From the NCBI GenBank assembly GCA_965230045.1, contig OZ245940.1, forward strand, positions 4,030,001 through 4,094,000: DNA of 64,000 nucleotides. The letters run 5' to 3'. The DNA is from G963662905 sp965230045. Its GTDB lineage: Bacteria > Bacteroidota > Bacteroidia > Bacteroidales > WRLA01. Below, in pieces: positions 1 to 8,837 of the stretch. The translations under genes and the position numbers were made by a program. Below the pieces are notes generated by a model. It was not told where the DNA came from. It saw nothing but the letters and a program-made list of their open reading frames with translations, and searched no databases. Every line of letters starts with the position of its first letter. The first letter of the stretch is position 1.

Positions 1-91
1 GTCTGATTATAATTGTCCTTGTTTCTCCAGGAGATTAATCCAGTTTGCTGTGCTGTTGCAAATATGTTGCAATATACAAAAAATTAAAAAC

Positions 92-1186
92 TCAGGAAAG
101 CCCCTGTGCAGTGGGTAAATCAATAAAAAAGGCAGTTCCTTCTCCCAAAACACTTTTCAAAGAAATCTTTCCCTTGTTTTGTTCGGTAAGCTCCTTACAA
201 AGAAGCAAGCCCAAACCGCTTCCATTTTCATTATCCGTTCCTTTTTTAACAACTTTTTTATCGTATTTAAAAAGGTCTTGCTGAACAGAATCCGGCATTC
301 CAAGGCCGTTATCACTTACTGAGATACGAACAAACTTTTCATTCTGCACAGCCTGTATAATCACAAGGCCTTTTGCATAGGTATATTTCAGGGCATTTGA
401 CAACAAGTTTCGTAAAACCGTATTAATGGCCTGTCGGTCGGCATAAATTTCCACAGCCTGATCAACAAGTACCTTTATTTCAACCTGCTTATGCACAGCA
501 CTTGCATACAATAAATTAACCACATCATCCACTACTGTTTTCAAAGAAAAGAGCTCTGGCTTATGCTCCATTCTACCTGTTTGGGAACTTGCCCACAACA
601 AAAGGTTCTCCAGCAGTCCCAATCCTTTTTTTGAAGTATCGTTTATAATTTTAATGAATTGTTCTTTTTCTTCCTGATCGACATCATCATCAATCAGCAA
701 CAAATTAGAAAAGCCGATTAAAGCATTAAAAGGCGTGCGCAAATCGTGGGCAATAATGGAGAAAAACTTATTTTTCTCTGCTATGCTCTGTTCTAAATCT
801 TCCTTTGACTGCTTAAGTTCAATATGTGTTTTAACCCTTTGGAGCAATTCTTTTGAGCTGAATGGTTTGGTAACATAATCTACGGCACCATAATCAAAGC
901 CTTTTACTAAATCCTCTGTTTCATTTTTTGCTGTAAGAAAAATCACAGGAATTGCTTTCGTTTTCGGGTTTGCCTTAAGCTCCAGACAAGCCTGATATCC
1001 ATCCATTACCGGCATATTGATATCAAGAAGGATCAAATCAGGCATATCAGCCTTTGCACTTTCGATAGCTTGTTGGCCATCCATGGCAAAACTTACTTCA
1101 TAATTTCTCGTATCCAGTATTTGACCAAGCACACGAAGGTTTTCAGGGACATCATCAACGATTAAAATTTTAGCATCTCTATCCAT
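92..1186 (-). CDS. Hybrid protein: response-regulator receiver fused to histidine kinase
   Basis: Soluble 364-residue signalling protein with the receiver domain first and the kinase second. Residues 5-125 form the receiver (acidic pair D11/D12, phospho-acceptor D55 in LLDINMP, K in the TKPF motif). A short coiled linker leads to the dimerisation/phosphoacceptor domain with H147 in AHDLRTPFN, then an ATPase domain with N-box LRNLLSNALKY, DNGLGM and GSGLGLLL. There is no membrane segment, so it acts in the cytoplasm. It starts 9 bases after the membrane-bound hybrid kinase at 1196-3796, so the two are almost certainly one operon and this protein may receive or relay its phosphate. The output is unknown because no DNA-binding or enzymatic domain is present. 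Architecture is clear; the signal is not known. Confidence 0.9.
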   Translation of the reverse strand: MDRDAKILIVDDVPENLRVLGQILDTRNYEVSFAMDGQQAIESAKADMPDLILLDINMPVMDGYQACLELKANPKTKAIPVIFLTAKNETEDLVKGFDYGAVDYVTKPFSSKELLQRVKTHIELKQSKEDLEQSIAEKNKFFSIIAHDLRTPFNALIGFSNLLLIDDDVDQEEKEQFIKIINDTSKKGLGLLENLLLWASSQTGRMEHKPELFSLKTVVDDVVNLLYASAVHKQVEIKVLVDQAVEIYADRQAINTVLRNLLSNALKYTYAKGLVIIQAVQNEKFVRISVSDNGLGMPDSVQQDLFKYDKKVVKKGTDNENGSGLGLLLCKELTEQNKGKISLKSVLGEGTAFFIDLPTAQGLS

Positions 1187-1195
1187 AACATAGAT

Positions 1196-3796
1196 TTATT
1201 TAGTATTAAGCAAGCCATCAAGCTCACGCATAGCTGCTTGTATATTTTGTATATCGAATATTTTCACAGAATTATCTAACTTTTTGGCGAGACCAGCCAG
1301 TTCCGCCAGATTGTGTTTATTGGCAAAGTCTTTCAAATCATTGGCCATTTCAGCAAGCAGGCGCATATTAGTGCTTTTATGCAAGAAATCAAGCCTTTCG
1401 GCAAACATTGCCCGAAAATCAGCCCTGATTTCATCGCTTAAACTTGTTTTCATAAGTTCGGAATAGAGCTGATCTTTTCCTTCATTCTCATTTCCGGCAG
1501 CTATTTGATCGGCAAATTCCATTTTTTCGTGTTGCAGGAAGCGGGAAAGCTCCTTCAAAAGAACTTTTCGGCTTACCGGCTTGCGAAGAAAACCATCAAC
1601 AGTTTTACTAATTTCATCTTCCTGATGTTTAAATACCGAAGCCGTAAGGGCTATTACAGGAATATCACTCGTATCTTTATTTTGCTTTATGCGCAGGGCT
1701 GCTTCCTGGCCATTCATTACAGGCATATGGATATCCATTAAAATAAGATCGGGCTTAATCCTATTGGCTTTATCCACACCAATCAATCCATTCTCAGCTT
1801 CAAATATTTGAATATCATGATTTTCAAGATAACCCCTTATTACTTTTCGGTTCGATTCGATATCCTCAATTACGAGCACCTTAGCAGACTTAAAGCGAAT
1901 AGCCGAAAGATTTGTTTCAAGTTCAGAATCATCGTGGCTGATTGCACTTACTTGAACTCGCTTTAATTGCACACAAAACCGGCTTCCTTCACCTTCGACA
2001 CTGCTCAGACTAATCTCACCATTCATCATTTCCACCAAACGTTTGGAGATTGTCAATCCCAAACCAGTTCCTCCATATTTACCCACACTTTGACCTTCCT
2101 GTTGACGAAACGCTTCAAAAATCCGCTTTTGTTGGTTTTCAGGAATCCCGATACCTGTGTCGCTGATTACAAAATCAACATCAACAGTACTCAGGTCCAG
2201 CTCCTCTATGTGCTCTTTTGCTTTTACATCAATTGAAATACCCCCTTTTGAAGTAAATTTAAGCGCGTTACCAATGAGGTTGAACAAAACCTGCCGTAAA
2301 CGTGTGGCATCTAAAATTAAGCCCTTTGGCAAAGCCGGATCGATATCAACGCGGAAGAAAAGTCCTTTTTCTTTCACTTTCAGGCTAAAAACCTGCCTTA
2401 CTTCTTCAATCAATTTGTATGGATCTGTTGCCTCGTTTAGAATTTCAATTCTACCGGCCTCAATTTTGGACAGATCAAGAATATCATTAATAATGCGCAG
2501 CAATGATTTTCCACTGGAATTAATACCATTTACATAATCAAGCAGATTCTCATCATCGGTTTTGCCTGCAAGAATTTCAGAATATCCCAGAATTGCGTTC
2601 ATGGGGGTACGTATTTCATGGCTCATATTTGCCAGGAACGCACTTTTAGCATGATTGGCTTCTTCAGCGATTTTACGGGCTTCGTCCAGTTCTTTTACCA
2701 TGCTGTCCAACCTTGCATTCGCAAAAGTTTTATCCCTGTTTTCTTTCTCTAGCACCTGCTGGATATTCAAAAACCTTAACCTCAAACGCCGAACAGCATA
2801 CAAGACCAGGAGCACCATAATCAATCCCGACAGAAGGATTACCAGGATAATGCGTCCAACATGCCGCAGTACGTCCTGTCTGAAAAGATTTTGATCTGAT
2901 AGAAAAATAAGGTGTCCCACATTTTTTCCGATATAATCCTGCACCGGAATGCATGCCATAAAATAGCCCGTTTTTTCAGCAAACACAATATTGGTGGCAT
3001 TTTCAAAATCATTCAATAATTCTTCGCTGATCAAAGAAGAAAATTTTTCTCCTTCTTCGAATGTATGCGTTACAATAATTGATTCAAAAAGTTCTCCTTT
3101 GGCATATTTTTCAATTTCTTTCTCAAAGAACAATTTATTTACCTCTTCTTTTCCGGCTAAAACAAGGAACTCTAATGGTACTTCATCGTCTGTAATAAAG
3201 GGAATGATATCGAGTACTTCGAAAAAAACCTCAACACTCCCGATAAACTGCGATTGATCATTAAAAATGGGAGCTATTGCCCGTATAGCAAAACCACCTC
3301 TTCCCAATTCAATACATTTCAATGGTTTATGCGTTTCGTTAACATAAACAAGCGATGCACGAAAATCACTCAGGCTATCACCTCCCGTGCCGTTCCATTC
3401 GCGCAAAAAACTTACCGCATTTTTTTTGTGAAAATGCACCTTAAGCCGTTGTGATAAATTTGCATTGAGCATATAGGAATCGACCAAAGGTGTTACAACG
3501 GAACGCAATTTTTCCCGACCCACAGAGTCTGGAGTACGGTAAGCATACTGCACATCACCAACACCTGTCAAACTAAGGGCTATTCCCATGGCCTGATCCT
3601 GAAGTCGCGCAATGATTTTCTCAACCAAAATACTCTTTGAACGGAATGCCCTTTGCGTATCTTTCTTATATTGGCTCATCCCATTGTCATATACACTCCA
3701 ACCAATCAAGATACTGGAAGCAATAATAAGGATTATCAGGAATGCAGCTATACGATAAACCTGCTTTTGTGCATTAATATTTTCAAATGTTTCCAT
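1196..3796 (-). CDS. Membrane hybrid sensor histidine kinase (dCache-like sensor, HisKA, HATPase, receiver, Hpt-like tail)
   Basis: 866-residue sensor kinase. A transmembrane helix at about 15-37 is followed by a large extracytoplasmic region (about 38-310) that resembles a dCache_3-type ligand-binding domain, including the stretch ELGRGGFAIRAIAPIF, then a second helix at about 313-335. The cytoplasmic part has phosphoacceptor H393 in NMSHEIRTPMNAILG, an ATPase domain (NLIGNALKFT, DTGIGIP, GTGLGLTIS) and a receiver with D688 in LMDIHMP. The last 110 or so residues are helical and resemble a histidine phosphotransfer domain, but the expected HxxKG is replaced by ANDLKDFA, so no phosphorylatable His is evident. 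It is the first gene of a two-gene operon with the downstream receiver-kinase. The ligand is unknown; Cache-type sensors usually bind small molecules. Confidence 0.92.
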   Translation of the reverse strand: METFENINAQKQVYRIAAFLIILIIASSILIGWSVYDNGMSQYKKDTQRAFRSKSILVEKIIARLQDQAMGIALSLTGVGDVQYAYRTPDSVGREKLRSVVTPLVDSYMLNANLSQRLKVHFHKKNAVSFLREWNGTGGDSLSDFRASLVYVNETHKPLKCIELGRGGFAIRAIAPIFNDQSQFIGSVEVFFEVLDIIPFITDDEVPLEFLVLAGKEEVNKLFFEKEIEKYAKGELFESIIVTHTFEEGEKFSSLISEELLNDFENATNIVFAEKTGYFMACIPVQDYIGKNVGHLIFLSDQNLFRQDVLRHVGRIILVILLSGLIMVLLVLYAVRRLRLRFLNIQQVLEKENRDKTFANARLDSMVKELDEARKIAEEANHAKSAFLANMSHEIRTPMNAILGYSEILAGKTDDENLLDYVNGINSSGKSLLRIINDILDLSKIEAGRIEILNEATDPYKLIEEVRQVFSLKVKEKGLFFRVDIDPALPKGLILDATRLRQVLFNLIGNALKFTSKGGISIDVKAKEHIEELDLSTVDVDFVISDTGIGIPENQQKRIFEAFRQQEGQSVGKYGGTGLGLTISKRLVEMMNGEISLSSVEGEGSRFCVQLKRVQVSAISHDDSELETNLSAIRFKSAKVLVIEDIESNRKVIRGYLENHDIQIFEAENGLIGVDKANRIKPDLILMDIHMPVMNGQEAALRIKQNKDTSDIPVIALTASVFKHQEDEISKTVDGFLRKPVSRKVLLKELSRFLQHEKMEFADQIAAGNENEGKDQLYSELMKTSLSDEIRADFRAMFAERLDFLHKSTNMRLLAEMANDLKDFANKHNLAELAGLAKKLDNSVKIFDIQNIQAAMRELDGLLNTK

Positions 3797-4237
3797 ACCT
3801 ACTATTATAATATTTCAGGATATCCTCTCTAACAAAGTTTTGCAAGCCCTAAAGATGCCATAATTCTATAAACCCTTTACCCCATGATCCATTACGGCTA
3901 TATGCAAAACTTATCTTTCAAACATTTAGATTTATAGCACGAAAAAATTGCCCGCTTTCAGGAAAAAATAAACGCTTAATCCAACCAATCTATCTGTCTA
4001 TTCTGAAAACCAATGCAATATAATAAAACTTTCTACACAAATTTCAGAATGACCAAAAAAGGGTTAAAAAGTGAATTTGCGTTCATTTTTTTTCTAAAAT
4101 TGCAGTTTAAACGGGTAAATTTAAGGCATGCCGAAACCAGAGAATTGACAATTATATTTGAACGGGCCTGTCATCAGGAATGACCAAGCGAAATCTCAAT
4201 TCTATTTTAACATTTACCAAACAAAACCAAGGCACTA
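3797..4237. other. Divergent intergenic region with a candidate promoter
   Basis: A 441-base A+T-rich spacer between the divergently transcribed kinase operon and the flavodoxin gene. A TATATTTG box at 4153-4160 fits the Bacteroidota -7 consensus and could serve the flavodoxin gene, though no well-spaced TTG is evident. I see no convincing -7 box for the kinase operon, no RNA gene and no repeat. Confidence 0.4.
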
Positions 4238-4711
4238 ATGAACCTAATCATTTTCTCAAGCAAGCACGGCACAACTGAAAAAATAAGTCAAAAACTAAAA
4301 GACTTATTAGGAAGAGAAGAAACCGATATTATAAACCTGAAAAAAGACAAGATCGCCACACTTAATAAGTATGAACGGATCATCATTGGTAGTTCCATTT
4401 ATATGGGAGGAATCAGCGGTCGTTTAAAAAAGTTTATGGATCAAAACATAAGCGTGTTGCTGAAAAAAGAAACAGGCCTTTTTCTATGCTGCATGTTAAA
4501 AGAAAAATTTACAGAACAATTTGAGCAGGCTTACCCTGCTGCACTACGTAAGAATGCAAAAGCGCACATGATACCCGGTGGAGCCTTGATTATCGATAAA
4601 ATGAATTTTCTGGAAAAAATAGCGGTAAAAAAAGTGGCCGGTGTTACTGAAAATCAAGTTGATATCAAGGAAGATGTAATTAAGGAATTTGCAGCAAAAA
4701 TGTTGCAATAA
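4238..4711 (+). CDS. Flavodoxin-domain protein (HemG-like)
   Basis: 157-residue cytoplasmic flavoprotein. The N-terminus MNLIIFSSKHGTTEKIS is a flavodoxin FMN-phosphate loop after the first beta strand, and GSSIYMGGISGRLKKFM (about residues 47-63) is the second FMN-binding loop as found in HemG-type flavodoxins. HemG is a quinone-linked protoporphyrinogen oxidase of similar size, so a role in haem synthesis or in another FMN electron transfer is possible, but no haem genes lie nearby. It is followed 64 bases later by the rpn gene on the same strand, which has its own candidate -7 box. Family call is firm; the specific substrate is unknown. Confidence 0.8.
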   Translation: MNLIIFSSKHGTTEKISQKLKDLLGREETDIINLKKDKIATLNKYERIIIGSSIYMGGISGRLKKFMDQNISVLLKKETGLFLCCMLKEKFTEQFEQAYPAALRKNAKAHMIPGGALIIDKMNFLEKIAVKKVAGVTENQVDIKEDVIKEFAAKMLQ

Positions 4712-4751
4712 ATCATCCGAACATCATTCAATCCGGCTTCAAAAAAAACAT

Positions 4752-4759
4752 TATCTTTG
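4752..4759 (+). promoter_or_regulatory. -7 promoter box of rpn
   Basis: TATCTTTG matches the Bacteroidota TAnnTTTG box and lies 16 bases before the chosen ATG at 4776. This supports that start rather than an in-frame ATG at 4689 inside the end of the flavodoxin gene. Confidence 0.55.
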
Positions 4760-4775
4760 TTTTAAAGAAAAGGCC

Positions 4776-5669
4776 ATGACAGAATTTGTTGAAAAATATG
4801 TGAATCCATTTACGGATTATGGGTTTAAGCGCCTGTTTGGTGAAGAGCCCAATAAAGACCTGTTGCTTGATTTTTTGAATGAACTGCTGCATGAAGAACA
4901 GGGCCGGATTGTGAGCCTTACTTATTTAAAAAGTGAGCATTTGGGCACTACCGAACTCGACCGAAAGGCGATATTTGACCTTTATTGCGAAAATGAAAAG
5001 GGAGAGAAATTTATCGTAGAGCTCCAAAAAACCAAACAGAAATTTTTCAAAGACCGCACACTTTATTATTCTACTTTCCCCATCCGCGAGCAGGCAAAAC
5101 GGGCAGATTGGATGTACGAGCTCAAAGCCGTTTATACCATTGCCATTCTGGATTTCATTTTTGACGAAGACCGCGACAAACCCGATAAATACAGATATGA
5201 TGTGAAGCTTTCGGACATAGATACAAAGAAGGTATTTTATGATAAACTGACCTTCATTTATCTTGAAATGCCCAAGTTCAACAAAACATTGGAACAACTT
5301 GAAAGCCGTTTTGATAAATGGCTTTATGTGATCCGCAACCTCAACCGCCTGGATCGCATTCCGGACAAGCTCCGCGAACGTATTTTTGAAAAGCTGTTTG
5401 AAACCGCAGAAATTTCAAAATTCACCCAGGAGCAGGTGCGTTCCTATGAAGACAGCCTTAAATATTACCGCGACCTGAAAGCCTCCCTGGCAACACGTTA
5501 TGAAGAAGGAAAAGAAGAAGGAAGAGAAGAAGGGAGAGAAGAAGGGAGAGAAGAAGGAATTAAAGAAGTTGCTATTAAATTGATTAGACTTAACTTATCT
5601 ACTGAGTATATTACAAAAGCAACAGGGCTCACAGTGGAACAGATTGAAATCTTAAAGAAAAATTCCTAA
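4776..5669 (+). CDS. Rpn-family nuclease / PD-(D/E)XK transposase-like protein
   Basis: 297-residue protein of the Rpn / PDDEXK_2 family. The N-terminus NPFTDYGFKRLFG is the family signature, and the nuclease core shows D68 (AIFDLYC) and E82-x-Q84 (VELQK), the Bacteroidota form of the PD-(D/E)XK site. The C-terminal domain starts near residue 225 (EDSLKYYRDLKASL), runs through a charged repeat of G-R/K-E-E units and ends in a helical tail. E. coli Rpn proteins are DNA endonucleases linked to recombination and phage defence, and their activity is reported to be held back by a short C-terminal product made from within the gene. Here an in-frame GTG at 5436, just after an AGGAG, could be such an internal start. 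The gene ends TAATG into a small ORF that repeats its own C-terminal domain. Confidence 0.85.
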   Translation: MTEFVEKYVNPFTDYGFKRLFGEEPNKDLLLDFLNELLHEEQGRIVSLTYLKSEHLGTTELDRKAIFDLYCENEKGEKFIVELQKTKQKFFKDRTLYYSTFPIREQAKRADWMYELKAVYTIAILDFIFDEDRDKPDKYRYDVKLSDIDTKKVFYDKLTFIYLEMPKFNKTLEQLESRFDKWLYVIRNLNRLDRIPDKLRERIFEKLFETAEISKFTQEQVRSYEDSLKYYRDLKASLATRYEEGKEEGREEGREEGREEGIKEVAIKLIRLNLSTEYITKATGLTVEQIEILKKNS

Positions 5670-5896
5670 TGAAAAATCGAGAAATTAAGTCTGATCAAGA
5701 TTACTTCGCCGAAGACAGCCTTAAATATTACCGCGACCTGAAAGCCTCCCTGGCAACACGTTATGAAGAAGGAAAAGAAGAAGGAATTAAAGAAGTTGCT
5801 ATTAAATTGATTAGACTTAACTTATCTACTGAGTATATTACGAAAGCAACAGGGCTCACAGAGGAACAGATTGAAATCTTAAAGAAAAATTCCTAA
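5669..5896 (+). CDS. Small stand-alone copy of the Rpn C-terminal domain
   Basis: 75-residue protein. Its first 14 residues (MKNREIKSDQDYFA) are new, and the other 61 repeat the Rpn C-terminal domain almost exactly but with fewer G-K/R-E-E repeats and a V-to-E change in the last helix (TGLTEEQIEIL). The ATG overlaps the rpn stop as TAATG, so translation is probably coupled to the nuclease. It has no nuclease residues. By analogy with the short C-terminal products that inhibit E. coli Rpn proteins, it may be a dedicated inhibitor or oligomerisation partner; that is inference. It could also be a non-functional by-product of a recent duplication. Confidence 0.6.
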   Translation: MKNREIKSDQDYFAEDSLKYYRDLKASLATRYEEGKEEGIKEVAIKLIRLNLSTEYITKATGLTEEQIEILKKNS

Positions 5897-5991
5897 TGAA
5901 AAATCGAGAAATTAAGTCTGATCAAGATTACTTCGATGAAGACAGCCTTAAATATTACCGCGACCTGAAAGCCTCCCTGGCAACAACTTAA
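5896..5991 (+). pseudogene. Truncated third copy of the Rpn C-terminal domain
   Basis: 31-codon ORF, again starting at a TAATG overlap with the preceding stop. It repeats the leader (MKNREIKSDQDYF) and the beginning of the C-terminal domain (EDSLKYYRDLKASLAT), then meets TAA at 5989-5991 where the repeat joins unrelated or decayed sequence. It lacks the charged repeat and helical tail and is likely a remnant. Confidence 0.6.
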
Positions 5992-6113
5992 GAAGAAGGA
6001 AGTGAAAGTTGCACTCAAGATGATCCATTAAAACGAATTTCAGAATACAATATGAGATTCACAGAGCTTATAAAACACAGCTCAATGAATTAACATAAGG
6101 GCTTCAAAATCCA

Positions 6114-6146
6114 TCAAAAAAGCCCATCCAAAAAGGACAGGCTTTG
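6114..6146 (-). terminator. Rho-independent terminator of the TonB receptor gene
   Basis: On the minus strand, AAGCC-T-GTCC pairs with GGAT-G-GGCTT around a TTTTT loop and is followed by a T run. It lies about 20 bases after the receptor stop. Confidence 0.7.
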
Positions 6147-6166
6147 ATCTCTTGACTTATTGTTTC

Positions 6167-8596
6167 TTACTCCAAAGTAATCCTAATGCCACCCAGGAAA
6201 TTAAATTCGGCTTGCGGAAAATATCCGTTCATTTCTCCTTCAACACCATCGTAATAATAGCGATATACCCAGGCATTGCTTTCGTATTTTTCGCTGAAAA
6301 TATTGTTTAAACGCAGGAAAAAATCAACTTTCTTCACCAAAGAAGTTTCCAGGCTGTATTTCAGGTTGATATTATTCACAAAATACGGATCAAGCGAGCG
6401 CTCCTTACTGCTGGTATTGTCGATATACTGACGGCCAACATATTTTGAAATAAAACTGATGCCGAAGTTTTTGAATGGCTTCAGGTTGATTACACTTCCG
6501 GCGATAATGTCGGGCGAAAAGCTGATATCGGTTTCGCCCAGGTATTTTTCGTATTGCAGCGGCTGGTTTTCAGGGTCATCCCAATAGGACCAGTTATCCA
6601 CATACTCAGTAAAATCTTTGATTTTATTCTGGCTAAAGGTAAAATTCACGTCCCAACGCAGCAATTTGTTGATCTGCCAGCCTGCAGCCAGCTCAATACC
6701 TGCACGGTAACTTTCGGGCACATTGGCCATAATGGCATCGCCCACATTATTGATTTCCCCGGTCAGCACCAGCTGGTCGGTATAATTCATATAATACAAA
6801 TTGGCATTCGCACTGAATTTGCTGCTTTTAAACTCATAACCTAGTTCATAATCAGTCAGTTTTTCTGCTTCGGGCAAATGGTTCTCATCAGCATCGCGGT
6901 AGTTGTTCCTGGAAGGTTCCCTGTTTGCAATGGCAATACTAAAATAGGCTGCATGATTATTGGTAATATCGTAATGCAAACCGGCCTTGGGATTGAGAAA
7001 ATCAAATTTATGCTGCTGGCTGATGTCGCGCAGATCGTCATGCGTTCCGTTTATTTCATAATCCACATGACGGTATTGCAGATCGGCATAAAGATTAAGC
7101 TTTTCCGTAAGCAGATAATTAAATTTCGCATAAGTATTGAAGTCTTTTTTAATCCCGTCATTATTGTACCATTGGCGGTCGATGCTGCCGTTGCTGGCAT
7201 ATTGTGCCCAGATGATATTGCCGTAATGTCCGCCATCGTAATAGTTTCCGCCGCCACCGATTGTAAGTTTCATACGGTCTGCTTCATAATTCACACTGAA
7301 CACACCCCCATAAAAATGATTATCCAGATATTTACGGGTAATTATATCACTTTTTGTGATGGTATCGCCACCAATGATCACATCGTCCAGACCATATTTT
7401 GAGAAACTTTTCCCCATTTTGTAATTTTCATAATAGCCAAATCCGTGCGTATAGTGGAGTGCGGCATGCACGTTCAGTTTTTCGTTGAATTCGTGCACAA
7501 AAAAGAACTGAAAATGATCCTGTTTATAATCATCCACTTCATTATCATAGTAAAGCGTATCGCCATCCGGACCAAAATACATGCCCGAAGGATTAAATCT
7601 GCGGTTGGTCTCCAGCATATCTTTGGGCACACCGTTCCACGCCTGATAAGTTATTTCTTTTCCAGAAAAAATATTGAGTTTCATCAAGGTTTTATCACCG
7701 TAATATCCGCCGGAAACGAAAAATGACTTCAGATTGGATGTTGCACGATCGACATATCCATCGGAAGATATTTTGGAGAGGCGCCCATCGAAGGCAAATT
7801 TACCTTTGATCAGACCGGTTCCAAAACGCACATTATTGCGGAAGGTGTTGAACGAACCTGCCGTGGAATTGATTTCGGCATAAGGGTTTGCACGCAGCTT
7901 AGCGGTCTGCAGGTTAACGGTAGCACCAAATGCTGCGGCTCCATTGGTCGAAGCCCCTACTCCACGCTGAATCTGAATATTTTCCACACTGCTGCCAAAA
8001 TCGGGCAAATCGACCCAGTAAACACTCTGTGATTCCGGATCATTGAGCGGAATACCGTTGATGGTCACATTGATACGGCTCTGATCGCTTCCACGTATGC
8101 GCATGGCCGTATAGCCCACGCCTGCTCCGGCATCAGATGTTACCACCATTGAAGGTGTTAGTGAAATCAGGTATGGCAAATCCTGCCCCATATCGTTTTC
8201 CTGTATTTCCTTACGGCTGAAGTTCTGGTAAGTTGTTGGCGTATTGTCCAGAGCTCTTGTGGAACGGATAATAACCTCCTCCCCTGTTATCGCCTGGGTC
8301 TTCAATATAAAATCGAGCACCAAATCTTTATCGATACGGACATCCTGTTTTAATTTCTTATAGCCGATAAAGCTAACAACAAATTGATAATCACCTTTGG
8401 GAACATCGTTAAACTCAAATTCGCCCTGCGTATTTGCAGTAGTGAGCAATTGTGTTCCTTTGAGCACAATATGCGCTCCGGGCAGTGGTTCACCACTTTT
8501 GGCATCACCGACCTTACCTTTTATTTGAAATTGCGCCATACTTATGGCAGGAAGAAGAAAAAGAAGAAGAAAAAACACTACTGTTGATTTTCTCAT
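6167..8596 (-). CDS. TonB-dependent outer-membrane receptor, probably for thiamine or a precursor
   Basis: 809-residue outer-membrane receptor. A signal peptide (about 1-21) is followed by a carboxypeptidase-regulatory-like domain (about 22-105, with GYKKLKQDVRI near its end), a plug domain (about 125-240, including MRIRGSDQSRINVTINGIPL and VENIQIQRGVGASTNG) and a 22-strand-type barrel that ends in the usual aromatic/hydrophobic strand. It imports a ligand using the TonB-ExbBD energy system. The TPP riboswitch in its leader is the main evidence for the ligand: expression responds to thiamine pyrophosphate, as for the thiamine-related receptors known in Bacteroidota. It is a single-gene unit with its own terminator; no inner-membrane thiamine transporter lies nearby. 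Confidence 0.92.
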   Translation of the reverse strand: MRKSTVVFFLLLFLLPAISMAQFQIKGKVGDAKSGEPLPGAHIVLKGTQLLTTANTQGEFEFNDVPKGDYQFVVSFIGYKKLKQDVRIDKDLVLDFILKTQAITGEEVIIRSTRALDNTPTTYQNFSRKEIQENDMGQDLPYLISLTPSMVVTSDAGAGVGYTAMRIRGSDQSRINVTINGIPLNDPESQSVYWVDLPDFGSSVENIQIQRGVGASTNGAAAFGATVNLQTAKLRANPYAEINSTAGSFNTFRNNVRFGTGLIKGKFAFDGRLSKISSDGYVDRATSNLKSFFVSGGYYGDKTLMKLNIFSGKEITYQAWNGVPKDMLETNRRFNPSGMYFGPDGDTLYYDNEVDDYKQDHFQFFFVHEFNEKLNVHAALHYTHGFGYYENYKMGKSFSKYGLDDVIIGGDTITKSDIITRKYLDNHFYGGVFSVNYEADRMKLTIGGGGNYYDGGHYGNIIWAQYASNGSIDRQWYNNDGIKKDFNTYAKFNYLLTEKLNLYADLQYRHVDYEINGTHDDLRDISQQHKFDFLNPKAGLHYDITNNHAAYFSIAIANREPSRNNYRDADENHLPEAEKLTDYELGYEFKSSKFSANANLYYMNYTDQLVLTGEINNVGDAIMANVPESYRAGIELAAGWQINKLLRWDVNFTFSQNKIKDFTEYVDNWSYWDDPENQPLQYEKYLGETDISFSPDIIAGSVINLKPFKNFGISFISKYVGRQYIDNTSSKERSLDPYFVNNINLKYSLETSLVKKVDFFLRLNNIFSEKYESNAWVYRYYYDGVEGEMNGYFPQAEFNFLGGIRITLE

Positions 8597-8659
8597 AACA
8601 CCTTAATTTTAAGTTTATAATTAATCAACAGGGGCTACTGATGCAGTAGAAAAGAGGAC

Positions 8660-8739
8660 TCTTGTTCCCTTCGCCGGCATTACCCGGATCAGGTTCAAAG
8701 GGTTTGATCTCAGCCCGTATTTTGGGGCACCCCTGTAAG
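8660..8739 (-). ncRNA. TPP riboswitch (THI element)
   Basis: Read on the minus strand, the leader of the TonB receptor gene contains AGGGGTGCCCC, the conserved CTGAGA, then CCTTTGAACCTGATC and CGGGTAATGCCGGCG, which are the conserved parts of the TPP aptamer in the right order. A short P1 helix can form between TCTT and AAGA at the ends. Downstream, minus-strand CCCCTGT (8628-8634) can pair with ACAGGGG at the 5' edge of the aptamer, suggesting a competing structure close to the start codon. Seen directly; the switching mechanism is inferred. Confidence 0.93.
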
Positions 8740-8837
8740 AATATCGGGGCAAAATTATAACAAATAGCTCAATCGAACCAAATAATCCATTATTTTTTCG
8801 GTTCTGGACAAAATTCAGGGCCGCGCCCTTATATTTC

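Larger units (their letters stand above)
5448..6095 (+). repeat. Tandem duplication of the rpn 3' end (two full units, one partial, decaying tail)
   Basis: The segment that begins GAAGACAGCCTTAAATATT occurs at 5448, 5711 and 5938. Units 1 and 2 are 263 and 227 bases long and nearly identical. The 36-base difference is three extra copies of the G-R-E-E repeat in unit 1. Each unit contains the coding sequence of the Rpn C-terminal domain, its stop and a short linker with a new ATG overlapping the stop. Unit 3 breaks off near 5986. What follows (to about 6095) still resembles the domain when translated (EVKVALKMIH against IKEVAIKLIR) but has stops, so it looks like an older, decayed copy. Confidence 0.85.

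Noticed and set aside
5500..5560. The GAAGAAGG-rich stretch as a CRISPR or minisatellite
   Set aside because: It encodes the in-frame charged repeat of the Rpn C-terminal domain and has no spacer structure.
6878..7402. 174-codon ORF on the plus strand inside the TonB receptor gene
   Set aside because: It is antisense to a clear receptor with all its motifs; its residues are those expected from the reverse strand.
8540..8596. Lys-rich tail of a short plus-strand ORF
   Set aside because: It is the complement of the signal-peptide codons of the TonB receptor.
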